64,000 nucleotides of DNA from an uncultured Bacteroidota bacterium (GTDB lineage Bacteria > Bacteroidota > Bacteroidia > Bacteroidales > VadinHA17), in NCBI GenBank assembly GCA_903824785.1, contig CAIJYD010000101.1, positions 83,611-147,610 of the forward strand, read 5' to 3'. The notes under the pieces were generated by a model that had not been told where the DNA came from, made no database searches, and was given only the letters and a program-made list of their open reading frames with translations. The translations under genes were made by a program, and so were the position numbers. Numbering within the stretch: position 1 is the first letter of the stretch; each line of letters starts with the position of its first letter. Positions 25,938-34,671 of the stretch are shown here, piece by piece.

Positions 25938-27869
25938 TTACCGTTCAAGCGATTTAATTTTATTGAGGATTAACTCATCGACATTTTGCGGAAAGACATT
26001 CGGCATTCCGTACCAGAAAAATGAATCCAATCCCTCATATCCACGAGCTTCAATATGCATATGCGTAGGCAGATAACTTGAAACATCGTTTGTATATCCG
26101 GCCACCGAGATCAGTTTTTCCGGCCACATATTCTTTACTCCAAAGCTATATCCTGTTGTCGTTTCACGCGAAAATCCAATCAGTTTCCAGTTACCTATAT
26201 TTATGGTATTGACATAAACTGGAAGTGATGACGGCATCCTGTTTTCATTATAGTATTTCAACATAAGATCGCACCATTTTACATTCTTTTCAGCATATAT
26301 GTCACCCGGTTTGTCGCTGTTCTGTGCCCTTAATGCAACGATTTCATCATTTGTCCATGGGGTAATCGGAATATTTATAGTATCGAGGTAAAATGAGATT
26401 GGTCCCTCAATCTTTTTCATCGGCCGGTTTAAAACGGCAATTACTTCATTAGCAAGCTTTTCTCCTGTAATATATTCTCCGTTATCTCTGGGATTTATAT
26501 CCCCTGCAGTACCTTGCAGAAAAAGTGAGCCGGTTGTTCTTGTTCGTTCTTCCACCAGTTTTCTTGCAACACCCGGATAATTGGCACTTATTGTATAATG
26601 AAGAGTGCCGGCGGTACTGAAGACCGGGTGACAGGCTGCCATAAACAGATAGCTCTCTGCCTTCTTTTCAGTGTAAATAACCTTAATCACATCAACGGCA
26701 CTGTCGTATAGTTCCGGATGATCTTTCAGACTTCTATTATAACCGATGTCGGTAGTTCCTCTTCCAAAAGAGATCTCAGCAGGGGAGATGTTTTTCAGTG
26801 CATTATCAACAGCTGTGAGAATACCATTCTTTATCGTTGAATATAGAAAGCTGCTGTCGGGATGCTGATTGGCCTCCTGCCAGGTGAACCAGTCCTGGAC
26901 AACAGGGGCAAAATGAGTATGGGAGAAATTGATAAAAACTGCTGATACGGGAATCTGATTCTTCTTAAAGATCTCCTGTTTCAGAATCCCGGTAAATGTG
27001 TCAGTAAGTCCGCATATATCTGTATTGACAATTACAATGGTCTGTTCACCGTTTTTTACAACCATCGCTCTGGCAGTAAGATTTCCTTCACTTCGCTGCT
27101 CTCCCTCATAGAGAATATTATCTGAACTTATCCCGTAGATCCTGTCACCCGAGATTGTAATGTGTCTGATATCTTCTTTTATTGTCTGACCATTTTTGTA
27201 TGCAATCTTCAGCCATTTGCCATCGTGTTTGCCGGGCTGATTCTGATAGATAACACCATCACCTGTAAGGGCATATATTTTTCCGTTATTGGCTGCAAGA
27301 CTGATAATATTATTAACTGTTTCACACTTAATCCATTCCATGCTGCTTCCGGAAATATCAGCTGACCATAGCACACCGCTGGCATTGGCTGCAAATAATC
27401 TGTTGTCAGAAGCTGTAAGAACAGTTACTGAGTTATCCACCGTTCCTGCCTTTACCCATTTGATTCCTTTCTGTAATCTGGTTTGAAGTATTTCACCCTT
27501 GTTGCTGACAGAATAGAGTTTATCGTTCACACCTGCAATTGACACTATATTTTCAGCTTTACCTGCACTTGTCCATACACTATTATTATCTGTGGTGCCT
27601 GTAACCAATAATTCATTGTTGCTTACTACATATAATTTGTCTTTTAAACTTCCCAGTGAAGTAACTGGTGAAACTTCTCCCTTTTTTATCCATTGCAGTG
27701 TAAACCGGCCATCTCTTGGAGCACCATAACCTCCCAGATGAAGGGATATTATTGACTTATCAGGTTCTATGCTTGTCTGGGCTATACCTACCTGATAAGA
27801 AGCCTGTGATTTGATCTGATTTGTGTTAAGAATAAAAATCAGCAGCAGAATGGTTCTGATTAGTTTCAT
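25938..27869 (-). CDS. Ceramidase-like hydrolase with an inserted beta-propeller
   Basis: A 643-residue secreted protein (signal ends TNQIKSQ). It begins like the neutral/alkaline non-lysosomal ceramidase family (YQVGIAQTSIEPD, then LHLGGYGAPRDGRF). From about residue 57 to 258 it changes into a repeated beta-rich pattern (LYVVSNNELL, LYSVSNKGEIL, LFAANASGVLW, IYALTGDGVIY, IYGISSDNILY) with four-stranded repeats like tectonin/RCC1-type propellers. The ceramidase pattern resumes at LTARAMVVKNGEQTIVIVN and INFSHTHFAPVVQDW, which holds the metal-binding HTH, and GDINPRDN follows. Family members hydrolyse N-acyl bonds, classically in ceramide, but many bacterial relatives have unknown substrates. 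Neighbours are GH29 and a fucose-type transporter. Confidence 0.85.
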   Translation of the reverse strand: MKLIRTILLLIFILNTNQIKSQASYQVGIAQTSIEPDKSIISLHLGGYGAPRDGRFTLQWIKKGEVSPVTSLGSLKDKLYVVSNNELLVTGTTDNNSVWTSAGKAENIVSIAGVNDKLYSVSNKGEILQTRLQKGIKWVKAGTVDNSVTVLTASDNRLFAANASGVLWSADISGSSMEWIKCETVNNIISLAANNGKIYALTGDGVIYQNQPGKHDGKWLKIAYKNGQTIKEDIRHITISGDRIYGISSDNILYEGEQRSEGNLTARAMVVKNGEQTIVIVNTDICGLTDTFTGILKQEIFKKNQIPVSAVFINFSHTHFAPVVQDWFTWQEANQHPDSSFLYSTIKNGILTAVDNALKNISPAEISFGRGTTDIGYNRSLKDHPELYDSAVDVIKVIYTEKKAESYLFMAACHPVFSTAGTLHYTISANYPGVARKLVEERTRTTGSLFLQGTAGDINPRDNGEYITGEKLANEVIAVLNRPMKKIEGPISFYLDTINIPITPWTNDEIVALRAQNSDKPGDIYAEKNVKWCDLMLKYYNENRMPSSLPVYVNTINIGNWKLIGFSRETTTGYSFGVKNMWPEKLISVAGYTNDVSSYLPTHMHIEARGYEGLDSFFWYGMPNVFPQNVDELILNKIKSLER

Positions 27870-27921
27870 AATTTTTATTTATTATTTGAATTTTACACCT
27901 TGATTATTAAGGGTATATCAG

Positions 27922-29310
27922 TTAATTAATTTTTATTTTGAAAGCCCAGGCATAACTGCATTCAGTTGGTCGGGCTTTCTGTCGCGGATAATAAATTGTA
28001 AGGCCATTTGATTCATCCCATTTCCATTTCAGTTCTCCGGGAGCGCCCAGCATAGTAATTTTAGATCCTTCAGCAGGCTTTACCGATTTCAGTTTAAATT
28101 CTTCTCCCTGCCATTTCAGGAATATTGCATAGAGATTGTCACCTTTCGAAGTGAAACAGGCATCACCCTCTTCCTGAATCTTCCAGAAACGTGTTCCATA
28201 AATTGCTTCTCCGTTTGTTTTGAGCCATTCACCCAGTTTCAATAGTGGAAATTGCTCATAATCAGGAATAATGCCACTGGCTTTTGGTCCTACATTTATA
28301 TCGAAGTTTCCATTACGGCTAACCCCTTTTATTACTTTGTCAATGAACTGTTTTGGCGACAGACAGTCTTCCTGATCTGTATCGTTATTGTATCCGAATG
28401 TCTTGGCAATGCCCTGCCAGAAAGACCACTTATGAGTTAACAATCCTTCGCTTCCTTTATCGTATCCATATTCAACATTATACAAATCGCCATGTTTTCC
28501 TCTTTCATCCTTACCGAAGCGGTCATTTACAAAAACCTCCTGATTACGTTTTGCTGCTTCATTGTAAAAGTATGCTACAACCTCTCTCATTTTCCAGAAA
28601 GTCTCGGGGTGATCCCATTCACCGTCAAAGTAGAAGAAGTCGGGGTGATAAAGGTCAATCAGCTCTTTAATCTGCAGGATCATAAAATCATCCACATAGT
28701 TATCTACTCTCTTCAGACCTGCATAAGGAATCTCCTTGCCTGTGTAGATTGGATTATACCATTCATAGAGAGAATAATAGAGGCCAACTTTCAGTTTTTC
28801 CTTTCGGCCGGCATCGAAAAACATTCCCAGAAGATCTTTCCCGGGACCCATCTTCATGGCATTGCGATCAGTGTATTTTGTTGGCCATAAACAGAATCCG
28901 TCGTGATGTTTGGAGGTAATGAAAATATAATTTGCCCCCATTTTCTTAGCAAATTTTGCCCATTCCGTGGGGTTGTAATTTTCCGCCTTCCATTTAGGGA
29001 TAAAATCATCATACGAAAAGTTATCACCATAGTTTTCTCGGTGATAATCAACTGTTGGATTCCCTGCCTCGTGCATCCTGTATCCATACCATTCGGCATA
29101 AGAGATGCCATCTTCTCTTGGTGCCCATGCTGGAACCGAATATACACCCCAGTGCATGCTGAGTCCGATTTTGGCATCGTCGTACCATTCCGGCATCTTA
29201 TGACTGTCGAGCGATTCCCAGGTAGGTTTATAAGGCCCCTGGGCTGATAAATTCACAATAGCGATTGCTAAGTTCAGTAAAAAGAAGTTGAAAAGCTTTT
29301 TATAATTCAT
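27922..29310 (-). CDS. GH29 alpha-L-fucosidase
   Basis: A 462-residue secreted enzyme (signal ends VNLSAQ). GH29 hallmarks are MPEWYDDAKIGLSMHWG near the start, ANYIFITSKHHDGFCLWPT with the conserved His pair, the nucleophile region PDFFYFDGEWDHPE, and NGNFDINVGPKASG at the end of the barrel, followed by a small C-terminal sandwich. Length is normal. It removes alpha-L-fucose from glycans in the periplasm or outside the cell. The start is the ATG at 29310. It is the first gene of the minus-strand set GH29, ceramidase-like, FucP-type, and is divergent from the DoxX gene across a 278-bp gap. Confidence 0.93.
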   Translation of the reverse strand: MNYKKLFNFFLLNLAIAIVNLSAQGPYKPTWESLDSHKMPEWYDDAKIGLSMHWGVYSVPAWAPREDGISYAEWYGYRMHEAGNPTVDYHRENYGDNFSYDDFIPKWKAENYNPTEWAKFAKKMGANYIFITSKHHDGFCLWPTKYTDRNAMKMGPGKDLLGMFFDAGRKEKLKVGLYYSLYEWYNPIYTGKEIPYAGLKRVDNYVDDFMILQIKELIDLYHPDFFYFDGEWDHPETFWKMREVVAYFYNEAAKRNQEVFVNDRFGKDERGKHGDLYNVEYGYDKGSEGLLTHKWSFWQGIAKTFGYNNDTDQEDCLSPKQFIDKVIKGVSRNGNFDINVGPKASGIIPDYEQFPLLKLGEWLKTNGEAIYGTRFWKIQEEGDACFTSKGDNLYAIFLKWQGEEFKLKSVKPAEGSKITMLGAPGELKWKWDESNGLTIYYPRQKARPTECSYAWAFKIKIN

Positions 29311-29393
29311 GGTTGCAGATTTTATATTTTGGTTGTTTGAATTTAAGGATATTCAGTTTGCGGGCTCAAAAGTTTAGAATGAACTAAGGATTA

Positions 29394-29461
29394 GAGTGGC
29401 TAAAGTTAGAAAATCAACTGTTATTAGCAATCTTCTTTGCGGGATAAACATTATTAGATCT
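29394..29461. repeat. Intergenic element, copy 2 (related to 17508-17575)
   Basis: It starts GAGTGGCTAAAGTTAGAAAA and includes CAATCTTCTTTGCGGGATAA, aligning to 17508-17575 with a single-base length difference. It lies in the 278-bp divergent gap between GH29 and DoxX. AGTTTAGAATGAACTAA just before it (29371-29387) also matches a motif at 17674. Confidence 0.6.
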
Positions 29462-29499
29462 TAAAATATGTTAATACAATCTCTTCATTTGAAAAGATA

Positions 29500-29529
29500 T
29501 TTGTATTTCATTATTTCTTACTATTTTTA
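29500..29529 (+). promoter_or_regulatory. Possible promoter, TTTG-N18-TATTTTTA
   Basis: A -33-like TTTG (29500-29503) is followed after 18 bp by TATTTTTA (29522-29529), one base off TAxxTTTG. It lies 60 bp before the DoxX start at 29589. The match is imperfect. Confidence 0.3.
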
Positions 29530-29588
29530 GCTGCTTTTTTAAAAGGTATCCATTATCAGATATATACTAAACAAATATTTTCAAACAA

Positions 29589-30092
29589 ATGAAAGAGAAT
29601 AAAATTTTTACACCATTGCAGGTCTCTGTACTGGTGGTATTGCGAATATTGATCGGATGGCATTTATTGTATGAAGGTTTTTCAAAACTACTGATACCCA
29701 ATTGGTCTTCAGTTAGTTTCTTAAAGGAATCACAATGGATACTGACAGGTTTTTCAAAGTGGATCATCTCTCATCCGGGGATTCTTAATGCGGTTGATCT
29801 TCTGAACACCTGGGGGCTGATAGCTATTGGAGCAGGCTTAATACTTGGGCTGTTTACACGCGTAGCTGCAATATCCGGTGCAATTCTGCTTTTTGTCTAT
29901 TATTTAAATAATCCGCCACTGATCGGACTGGAATACTCGGTTCCGACAGAGGGGAACTACCTTGTTGTCAGCAAAACACTTATTGAATCGGTGGCATTGG
30001 CAGCCCTGGCTGTTTTCCCTGCAGGTTCTTTTGCAGGATTGGACATGCTGGTAAGCAGGTTCAGGAATTCTAATAATAAAATGGAGGAATAA
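29589..30092 (+). CDS. DoxX family membrane protein
   Basis: A 167-residue inner-membrane protein with four hydrophobic segments (VLRILIGWHLLYEGFSKLL first, then GLIAIGAGLILGLF, AAISGAILLFVYYL and IESVALAALAVF). Family members are poorly understood; some are subunits of quinone-linked enzymes. It ends 4 bp before the membrane-anchored Gfo/Idh/MocA gene, so the two are translated together, and a DUF6807-type gene follows. DoxX, exported Gfo/Idh/MocA and DUF6807 genes recur together in Bacteroidota, from memory. DoxX may supply an electron path for oxidation of the sugar outside the cytoplasm, which is inference. Confidence 0.87.
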   Translation: MKENKIFTPLQVSVLVVLRILIGWHLLYEGFSKLLIPNWSSVSFLKESQWILTGFSKWIISHPGILNAVDLLNTWGLIAIGAGLILGLFTRVAAISGAILLFVYYLNNPPLIGLEYSVPTEGNYLVVSKTLIESVALAALAVFPAGSFAGLDMLVSRFRNSNNKMEE

Positions 30093-30096
30093 TATA

Positions 30097-31695
30097 ATGG
30101 AAAAAGAAAAAGGACAGAAGGTTAGTCCGGAAAAAAAGAGTGAGTTGGAACAAAAGCCAATGATTAAGCGCAGGACATTATTAAAGGCGTTAGTCGGAGT
30201 TCCTGTTTTAGGTGTGTTTGCTTTTGAATTATTCAAAAAATGGACCTATGACCAGGAAAAGAAAAACAGGATCCTTCAGGAACTGGGTTTGGGAGAAATT
30301 CAGGCTCCCGTTATTCTTAAAAGTTCTCCCGGAAGTAAAATTGAATTACTCCGGATAGGTATAATAGGTTTTGGAAACAGGGCGGTATCCCATGCAAATG
30401 GTCTTGGATATATGCACCCTAATGATGTTGAAGGTAGAAAAAAGAATGAAACTCTTAATGACTGGCTCGCTCAGGAAAATCTGAATGTTGCCATAACAGG
30501 GATCTGTGATGTCTTTGATCTTCATGCGGAAAACGGGCTGGCCACAGCGAATAATGATATAAGAACTGGTGGTGGTTCTCCTTCAGGTCTTCCTGTAAAA
30601 AGGTATCGTACCTATCAGGAAATGCTTGATGACAAGGATATTGATGCTGTAATGATTGCAACACCTGACCATCATCATGCCAAAATCACAATTGCTGCGG
30701 CAAAAGCCGGAAAACATGTTTATTGTGAAAAGTCGCCGGCCCACAATGAGGCTGAATTATACGAAATGTATGATACTGTTAAAAGCAGCAAAATTGTTTA
30801 TCAGCTGGGCCATCAGGTACCTCAGAGTGTTATTTTCCAGCAGGCAAAGGATATTATTAAAAAGGATATACTCGGCAAAATTACTCTGGTGGAAACTACT
30901 ACCAACCGTAACACTTCAGATGGTGCATGGATAAGGAATCTGGATAAAAACGGAAAACCTAAGCCCGGCGATGAGAAATCTATCGACTGGGAGCAGTGGC
31001 TGGGTAGTGCGCCAAAAGTCCCGTTCAGTCTCGACCGTTACTATAACTGGACAAAATTTTTTGATTACGATTTTGGTTTGATCGGACAGCTGTTTACTCA
31101 CGAATTTGATGCGGTTAACCAGCTTCTGAGAATTGGCATCCCTAAATCAGTTGTCTCTTCAGGTGGCATTTATTACTGGAAAGATAACCGCGATATGCCA
31201 GACCTGCTTCATTGCGTCTTTGAATATCCTGACCGCGACTTAACACTTCTTTACAGTGCTACGCTTGCCAACAGCAGGAGCAGAGGACGTGTCTTTATGG
31301 GACACGACGCATCCATGGAGCTTGGAAGTGCTATCAGCATAACGGCTGATGGTGATTCGACCCGTTACAAAAAACAAATTGAATCAGGTCTGATTGATCC
31401 TTCAGGCCCTATGGTCTCTTTTAATCCGAACTCAGGTAAGATTGATGCTGTAACAACAGCCACCGAAAAGTATTATGCAGCTCGTGGACTGACAACAACA
31501 ACCATAAACGGTCGTCCTGTTGATGTTACTCATTTGCATATTAAAGAGTGGATCGACTGTATTCGCAGCGGAGCAGCACCAAGTGCAAATATTGAAAGAG
31601 CTTTTGAGGAAGGTGTAGCATGCCTTATGGCTCATAAATCATATGTTGAGAAGCGGCGTACAGAATGGGATCCGGTTAACAGGAAAATTGTTTAA
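30097..31695 (+). CDS. Exported Gfo/Idh/MocA family oxidoreductase
   Basis: A 532-residue member with a twin-arginine-like N terminus (IKRRTLLKALVGVPVLGVF) after a charged 23-residue leader, then a coiled spacer. The Rossmann fold begins at residue about 85 (LRIGIIGFGNRAVSHANG). The usual EKP motif reads YCEKSPAHNEAEL, so the Pro is Ser, and the catalytic region is GLIGQLFTHEFDAVNQL. It is longer than cytoplasmic members because of the export segment and C-terminal strands. Exported members often carry a tightly bound NAD(P). It is sandwiched between DoxX (4 bp) and the DUF6807-type gene (21 bp). Substrate unknown. Confidence 0.88.
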   Translation: MEKEKGQKVSPEKKSELEQKPMIKRRTLLKALVGVPVLGVFAFELFKKWTYDQEKKNRILQELGLGEIQAPVILKSSPGSKIELLRIGIIGFGNRAVSHANGLGYMHPNDVEGRKKNETLNDWLAQENLNVAITGICDVFDLHAENGLATANNDIRTGGGSPSGLPVKRYRTYQEMLDDKDIDAVMIATPDHHHAKITIAAAKAGKHVYCEKSPAHNEAELYEMYDTVKSSKIVYQLGHQVPQSVIFQQAKDIIKKDILGKITLVETTTNRNTSDGAWIRNLDKNGKPKPGDEKSIDWEQWLGSAPKVPFSLDRYYNWTKFFDYDFGLIGQLFTHEFDAVNQLLRIGIPKSVVSSGGIYYWKDNRDMPDLLHCVFEYPDRDLTLLYSATLANSRSRGRVFMGHDASMELGSAISITADGDSTRYKKQIESGLIDPSGPMVSFNPNSGKIDAVTTATEKYYAARGLTTTTINGRPVDVTHLHIKEWIDCIRSGAAPSANIERAFEEGVACLMAHKSYVEKRRTEWDPVNRKIV

Positions 31696-31716
31696 GGTTA
31701 ATTCGAAAACTACAAG

Positions 31717-32679
31717 GTGAATTCTATCAGACAATTGGCTTTGATATTTGTTGCGGTCATAACTTCATTATTGACTTGCTGCACTTTTTCAGAAATGCGG
31801 AAATCACCATTCTCATTCAGGGAAACAGATCAGGGTATTGAACTGCTGGAAAACAGTAAGCCGGTTTTCTTCTATCAGAGAGAAGCTAAAACTTTAACAG
31901 GGCAATATGTCTGTGCCAGTTATTTACATCCCCTCTATAGTTTAAAAGGTGATACCCTAACTGAAGAATTTCCCCCTGATCATCCATATCACAGGGGTAT
32001 TTTCTGGACATGGCATCAGCTTTATGTTGATAATAAAAGTATTGGAGACGGCTGGATCAATGACGGAATATCACAGCAGGTAAAGGAGGCAAAGATTGAA
32101 AAGGATAAAGGCAAAGCCCAGCTGAGTCTTGATGTTCTGTGGAAATCCTCCTCATTTCAGGATGGGAAACCATTCATGAATGAACAAACTTCAATTATTG
32201 TACATCAGTTGAAAGATGGAATCAGGAAAATTGATTTTGAAATCACATTGAAACCTCTTGTTGAGGGATTTCAGATTGGCGGTTCAGCTGATGAAAAAGG
32301 ATATGGAGGGTTGTGTGCACGGATAAAACTTCCCGGTGATTTGATTTTTACTTCGGAAGGTGGAAGGGTTACACCACAGGAACTTCAGATAAAAGCGGGA
32401 GCCTGGATGGATTTTTCGGCCAGCTTTGGTAATAATCCTGATGTAAGCGGTCTTGCAATTCTATGTCACCCAGGCACATGGGGATATCCTGAACCATGGA
32501 TCCTCAGGCAGAAAAGCAGCATGCAGAATGTAGTTTTTCCGGGAAAGAACCTGATATCTATTCCGATGGATAAACCGGTTGTTTTGCGTTACAGGCTTAT
32601 AATTCACGATGGAGATGCAGGAGCTATTGATCTCTCATCGTTGCAGCTTGAATATTCAAAAATGCAGGGTGGAAAATAG
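31717..32679 (+). CDS. DUF6807/PmoA-like lipoprotein
   Basis: About 320 residues starting at a GTG codon (31717-31719), 21 bp after the upstream stop. The hydrophobic start ends LLTCCTF, which fits a lipoprotein signal. The segment PPDHPYHRGIFWTWHQLYVD followed by IGDGWI is characteristic of the family called PmoA-like or DUF6807, and later strands GGLCARIKLP and AILCHPGTWGYPEPW fit a beta-sandwich. The family's biochemical role is not established. Its place after an exported Gfo/Idh/MocA protein suggests a role in the same periplasmic sugar modification. No nearby in-frame ATG gives a signal peptide, so the GTG start is preferred. Confidence 0.8.
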   Translation: MNSIRQLALIFVAVITSLLTCCTFSEMRKSPFSFRETDQGIELLENSKPVFFYQREAKTLTGQYVCASYLHPLYSLKGDTLTEEFPPDHPYHRGIFWTWHQLYVDNKSIGDGWINDGISQQVKEAKIEKDKGKAQLSLDVLWKSSSFQDGKPFMNEQTSIIVHQLKDGIRKIDFEITLKPLVEGFQIGGSADEKGYGGLCARIKLPGDLIFTSEGGRVTPQELQIKAGAWMDFSASFGNNPDVSGLAILCHPGTWGYPEPWILRQKSSMQNVVFPGKNLISIPMDKPVVLRYRLIIHDGDAGAIDLSSLQLEYSKMQGGK

Positions 32680-32691
32680 GTTCAGAAGGGA

Positions 32692-33558
32692 TTAGCCAAA
32701 CTCAGGTCCGCAGATAAGATATTGATTTCTCAAAGAGCCGGGATATGCGTTGCTTTTCAGATACATCCTCATAAACTGACGTTGTTTCACGAATCCGATT
32801 GATTCCAGCCACGTTATTAATTCTTCTTTATCTCCCGGAACATCCAGCGCAATACTTTTTTCGTTCAACGATTCCAGTGCTTTTGAGATGAGAGATATTG
32901 CTGTCTCTGATGAGAAACAGTAAACAGGTCCAATATAGTTGAAGCGGGAACCATCCCTTCCAAAAATATAACCCTCCGGTCTGTTGTTCTTCTCTGCAAT
33001 AAATGCTTTCTCAGGGTAATTTCTGAGTAACGTATTTAAAAGGTAACTCCTCTCAGCACCAAAGATACTGAGATCCAGATCCAGAATACCAGGCATATTT
33101 TCCTGACTGACTTGTGAAGGGATTGGCCCTGTTCCCTTATAAGAGAAACCATTAAGTGAACTGTTTGTCATCCTGTATATTACATGCTCTTCTGAAAACC
33201 CGAGATTCTGATACAGCGGTTGTCCTGCAGGAGTAGCATCAAGCTTAATCGATTCAATATGCTTCAGCTTGTCAATGATTTGTGTCATCAGCATCCTGCC
33301 TGCACCAAGCCCTCTGAAGTTTTTTCCGACCAGGACCATTCCTATCCAGGCAATTCTCTCAGAATAACATGCTGCGGTAGCTGTTCCAACTATTATGTTA
33401 TTGTTTTCAGCAACAAGGCAGATATTAGCCGGATTTTCCAGCAGCATCTTCCAGTCATTTTCTGTCTGATTCCATCCCTCAGTATACGATAAGCTGAGAG
33501 CCTGTTCAAGGTCTTTCAGTATCATCTGACGGATCTTAAAAGATGGTTTTTCTTCCAT
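32692..33558 (-). CDS. GNAT N-acetyltransferase, two-domain
   Basis: A 288-residue cytoplasmic protein. The N-terminal GNAT domain (residues about 6-140) has LVGKNFRGLGAGRMLMTQII, with the acetyl-CoA pyrophosphate loop RGLGAG. The C-terminal half (residues about 150-288) looks like a second, degenerate acetyltransferase domain (RPEGYIFGRDGSRFNYIGPV). This layout is shared by a group of bacterial GNAT proteins of unknown substrate. It follows the DHDPS-type gene by 18 bp and ends the minus-strand operon starting at 36813. It is convergent with the DUF6807-type gene across 12 bp. An acetyl acceptor related to the operon's substrate is inferred. Confidence 0.85.
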   Translation of the reverse strand: MEEKPSFKIRQMILKDLEQALSLSYTEGWNQTENDWKMLLENPANICLVAENNNIIVGTATAACYSERIAWIGMVLVGKNFRGLGAGRMLMTQIIDKLKHIESIKLDATPAGQPLYQNLGFSEEHVIYRMTNSSLNGFSYKGTGPIPSQVSQENMPGILDLDLSIFGAERSYLLNTLLRNYPEKAFIAEKNNRPEGYIFGRDGSRFNYIGPVYCFSSETAISLISKALESLNEKSIALDVPGDKEELITWLESIGFVKQRQFMRMYLKSNAYPGSLRNQYLICGPEFG

Positions 33559-33576
33559 AACTGTTTTTACAGGTAT

Positions 33577-34671
33577 TTATGAGAGCCAGCGGCCGATGTT
33601 GTCAGCAACAAATGAATCATCATTCAGTTCTGGATATGCTGCATATACCCTGTCTATTTCTTCTTTTTGCCCGGGCGAAAGAATCTCGTTCCTGTCAAGT
33701 GTCCACAACCCCTCCAGTAATCCCTGGCGACGCAGCACCTCATGCAGACCAACGATGCATCCGGCAAAATTATTGGCTGCATCAAAGAAAGCAGCGTTGC
33801 TGTCGGTGATCTTGTTTGCAGTGGCCAGCGACTGCTGAATATTGGTGTCAAAATCACCATTATGGACAGAATTGAGCAATTTTACTGCCGATTGTGTCCA
33901 TACTGCCCAATGGCCAAGCAACCCTCCGGCAATACGTTTCGTAAAGAGCTGTTTGTTGTGATTTATCTGATATTCAGTGAGAAGATCAACAAGGATATTA
34001 TCGTCATTTCCAGTATATAAGGCTATGTCGTTTGCTCTTCCTGATTCAATAACACCTCTTACGGTATCAAGAGTCTGATAGCGGTTAAAGGGAGCTATTT
34101 TTATTGCAATTACATTTTCTATTTGGGCGAATTCTCTCCAGAAGTTAACATCCAGTTTTCTTCCTCCTACAGCAGGCTGCAGGTAAAAACCAATAACCGG
34201 CATTATGCCTGCAACAGCTTTGCAATGTTCTATTATTTCGCTGTTTGACGAATCCTTAAATGCCGCGACACTTAACAGAACCGCATGAAACCCATTATCT
34301 GATGCCAGTTGTGCTTCGTTAAGAGCCTGAGCGGTTTTTCCAATAACACCCGCAATACGGATAACAGGTTTTTCCTTTTCAAGGCTGAAACGGGTGAACT
34401 CTTCACCGGCAATCTTAAGGAGCGGGGCATAGAGATTAACTTCAGGCTGGCGTATGGCAAACTGGGTTGTATGAACAGCAACAGCAATACCACCTGCACC
34501 GGCATCGAGATAATATCGAATAAGGGCCCGCTGACGCCTCTCATCCAGCTTCCGGTTACTGTTCAGTGCAAGAGGAAGGGCCGGTATTACAACTCCCTTT
34601 TGCAGAATGGCTGTCACATCCGAAGGAATAGTTTCAGGCTTCATCTCTTTCGAATAATTAATACTTTCCAT
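33577..34671 (-). CDS. DHDPS/NAL-family aldolase
   Basis: A 364-residue member of the dihydrodipicolinate synthase/N-acetylneuraminate lyase superfamily, about 60 residues longer than the classic enzymes. The Schiff-base Lys is in ENVIAIKIAPFNRY, and the conserved Tyr lies in PVIGFYLQPAVGG. DAGAGGIAVAVHTTQFA replaces the usual GTTGE-type loop, so substrate recognition is probably different from DapA. The lysine pathway role is therefore unlikely. Its first 14 bp overlap the end of the epimerase gene, so translation is coupled. Together with that gene and the M20 hydrolase it should form part of a breakdown pathway for an alpha-keto-acid-forming compound. Confidence 0.87.
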   Translation of the reverse strand: MESINYSKEMKPETIPSDVTAILQKGVVIPALPLALNSNRKLDERRQRALIRYYLDAGAGGIAVAVHTTQFAIRQPEVNLYAPLLKIAGEEFTRFSLEKEKPVIRIAGVIGKTAQALNEAQLASDNGFHAVLLSVAAFKDSSNSEIIEHCKAVAGIMPVIGFYLQPAVGGRKLDVNFWREFAQIENVIAIKIAPFNRYQTLDTVRGVIESGRANDIALYTGNDDNILVDLLTEYQINHNKQLFTKRIAGGLLGHWAVWTQSAVKLLNSVHNGDFDTNIQQSLATANKITDSNAAFFDAANNFAGCIVGLHEVLRRQGLLEGLWTLDRNEILSPGQKEEIDRVYAAYPELNDDSFVADNIGRWLS

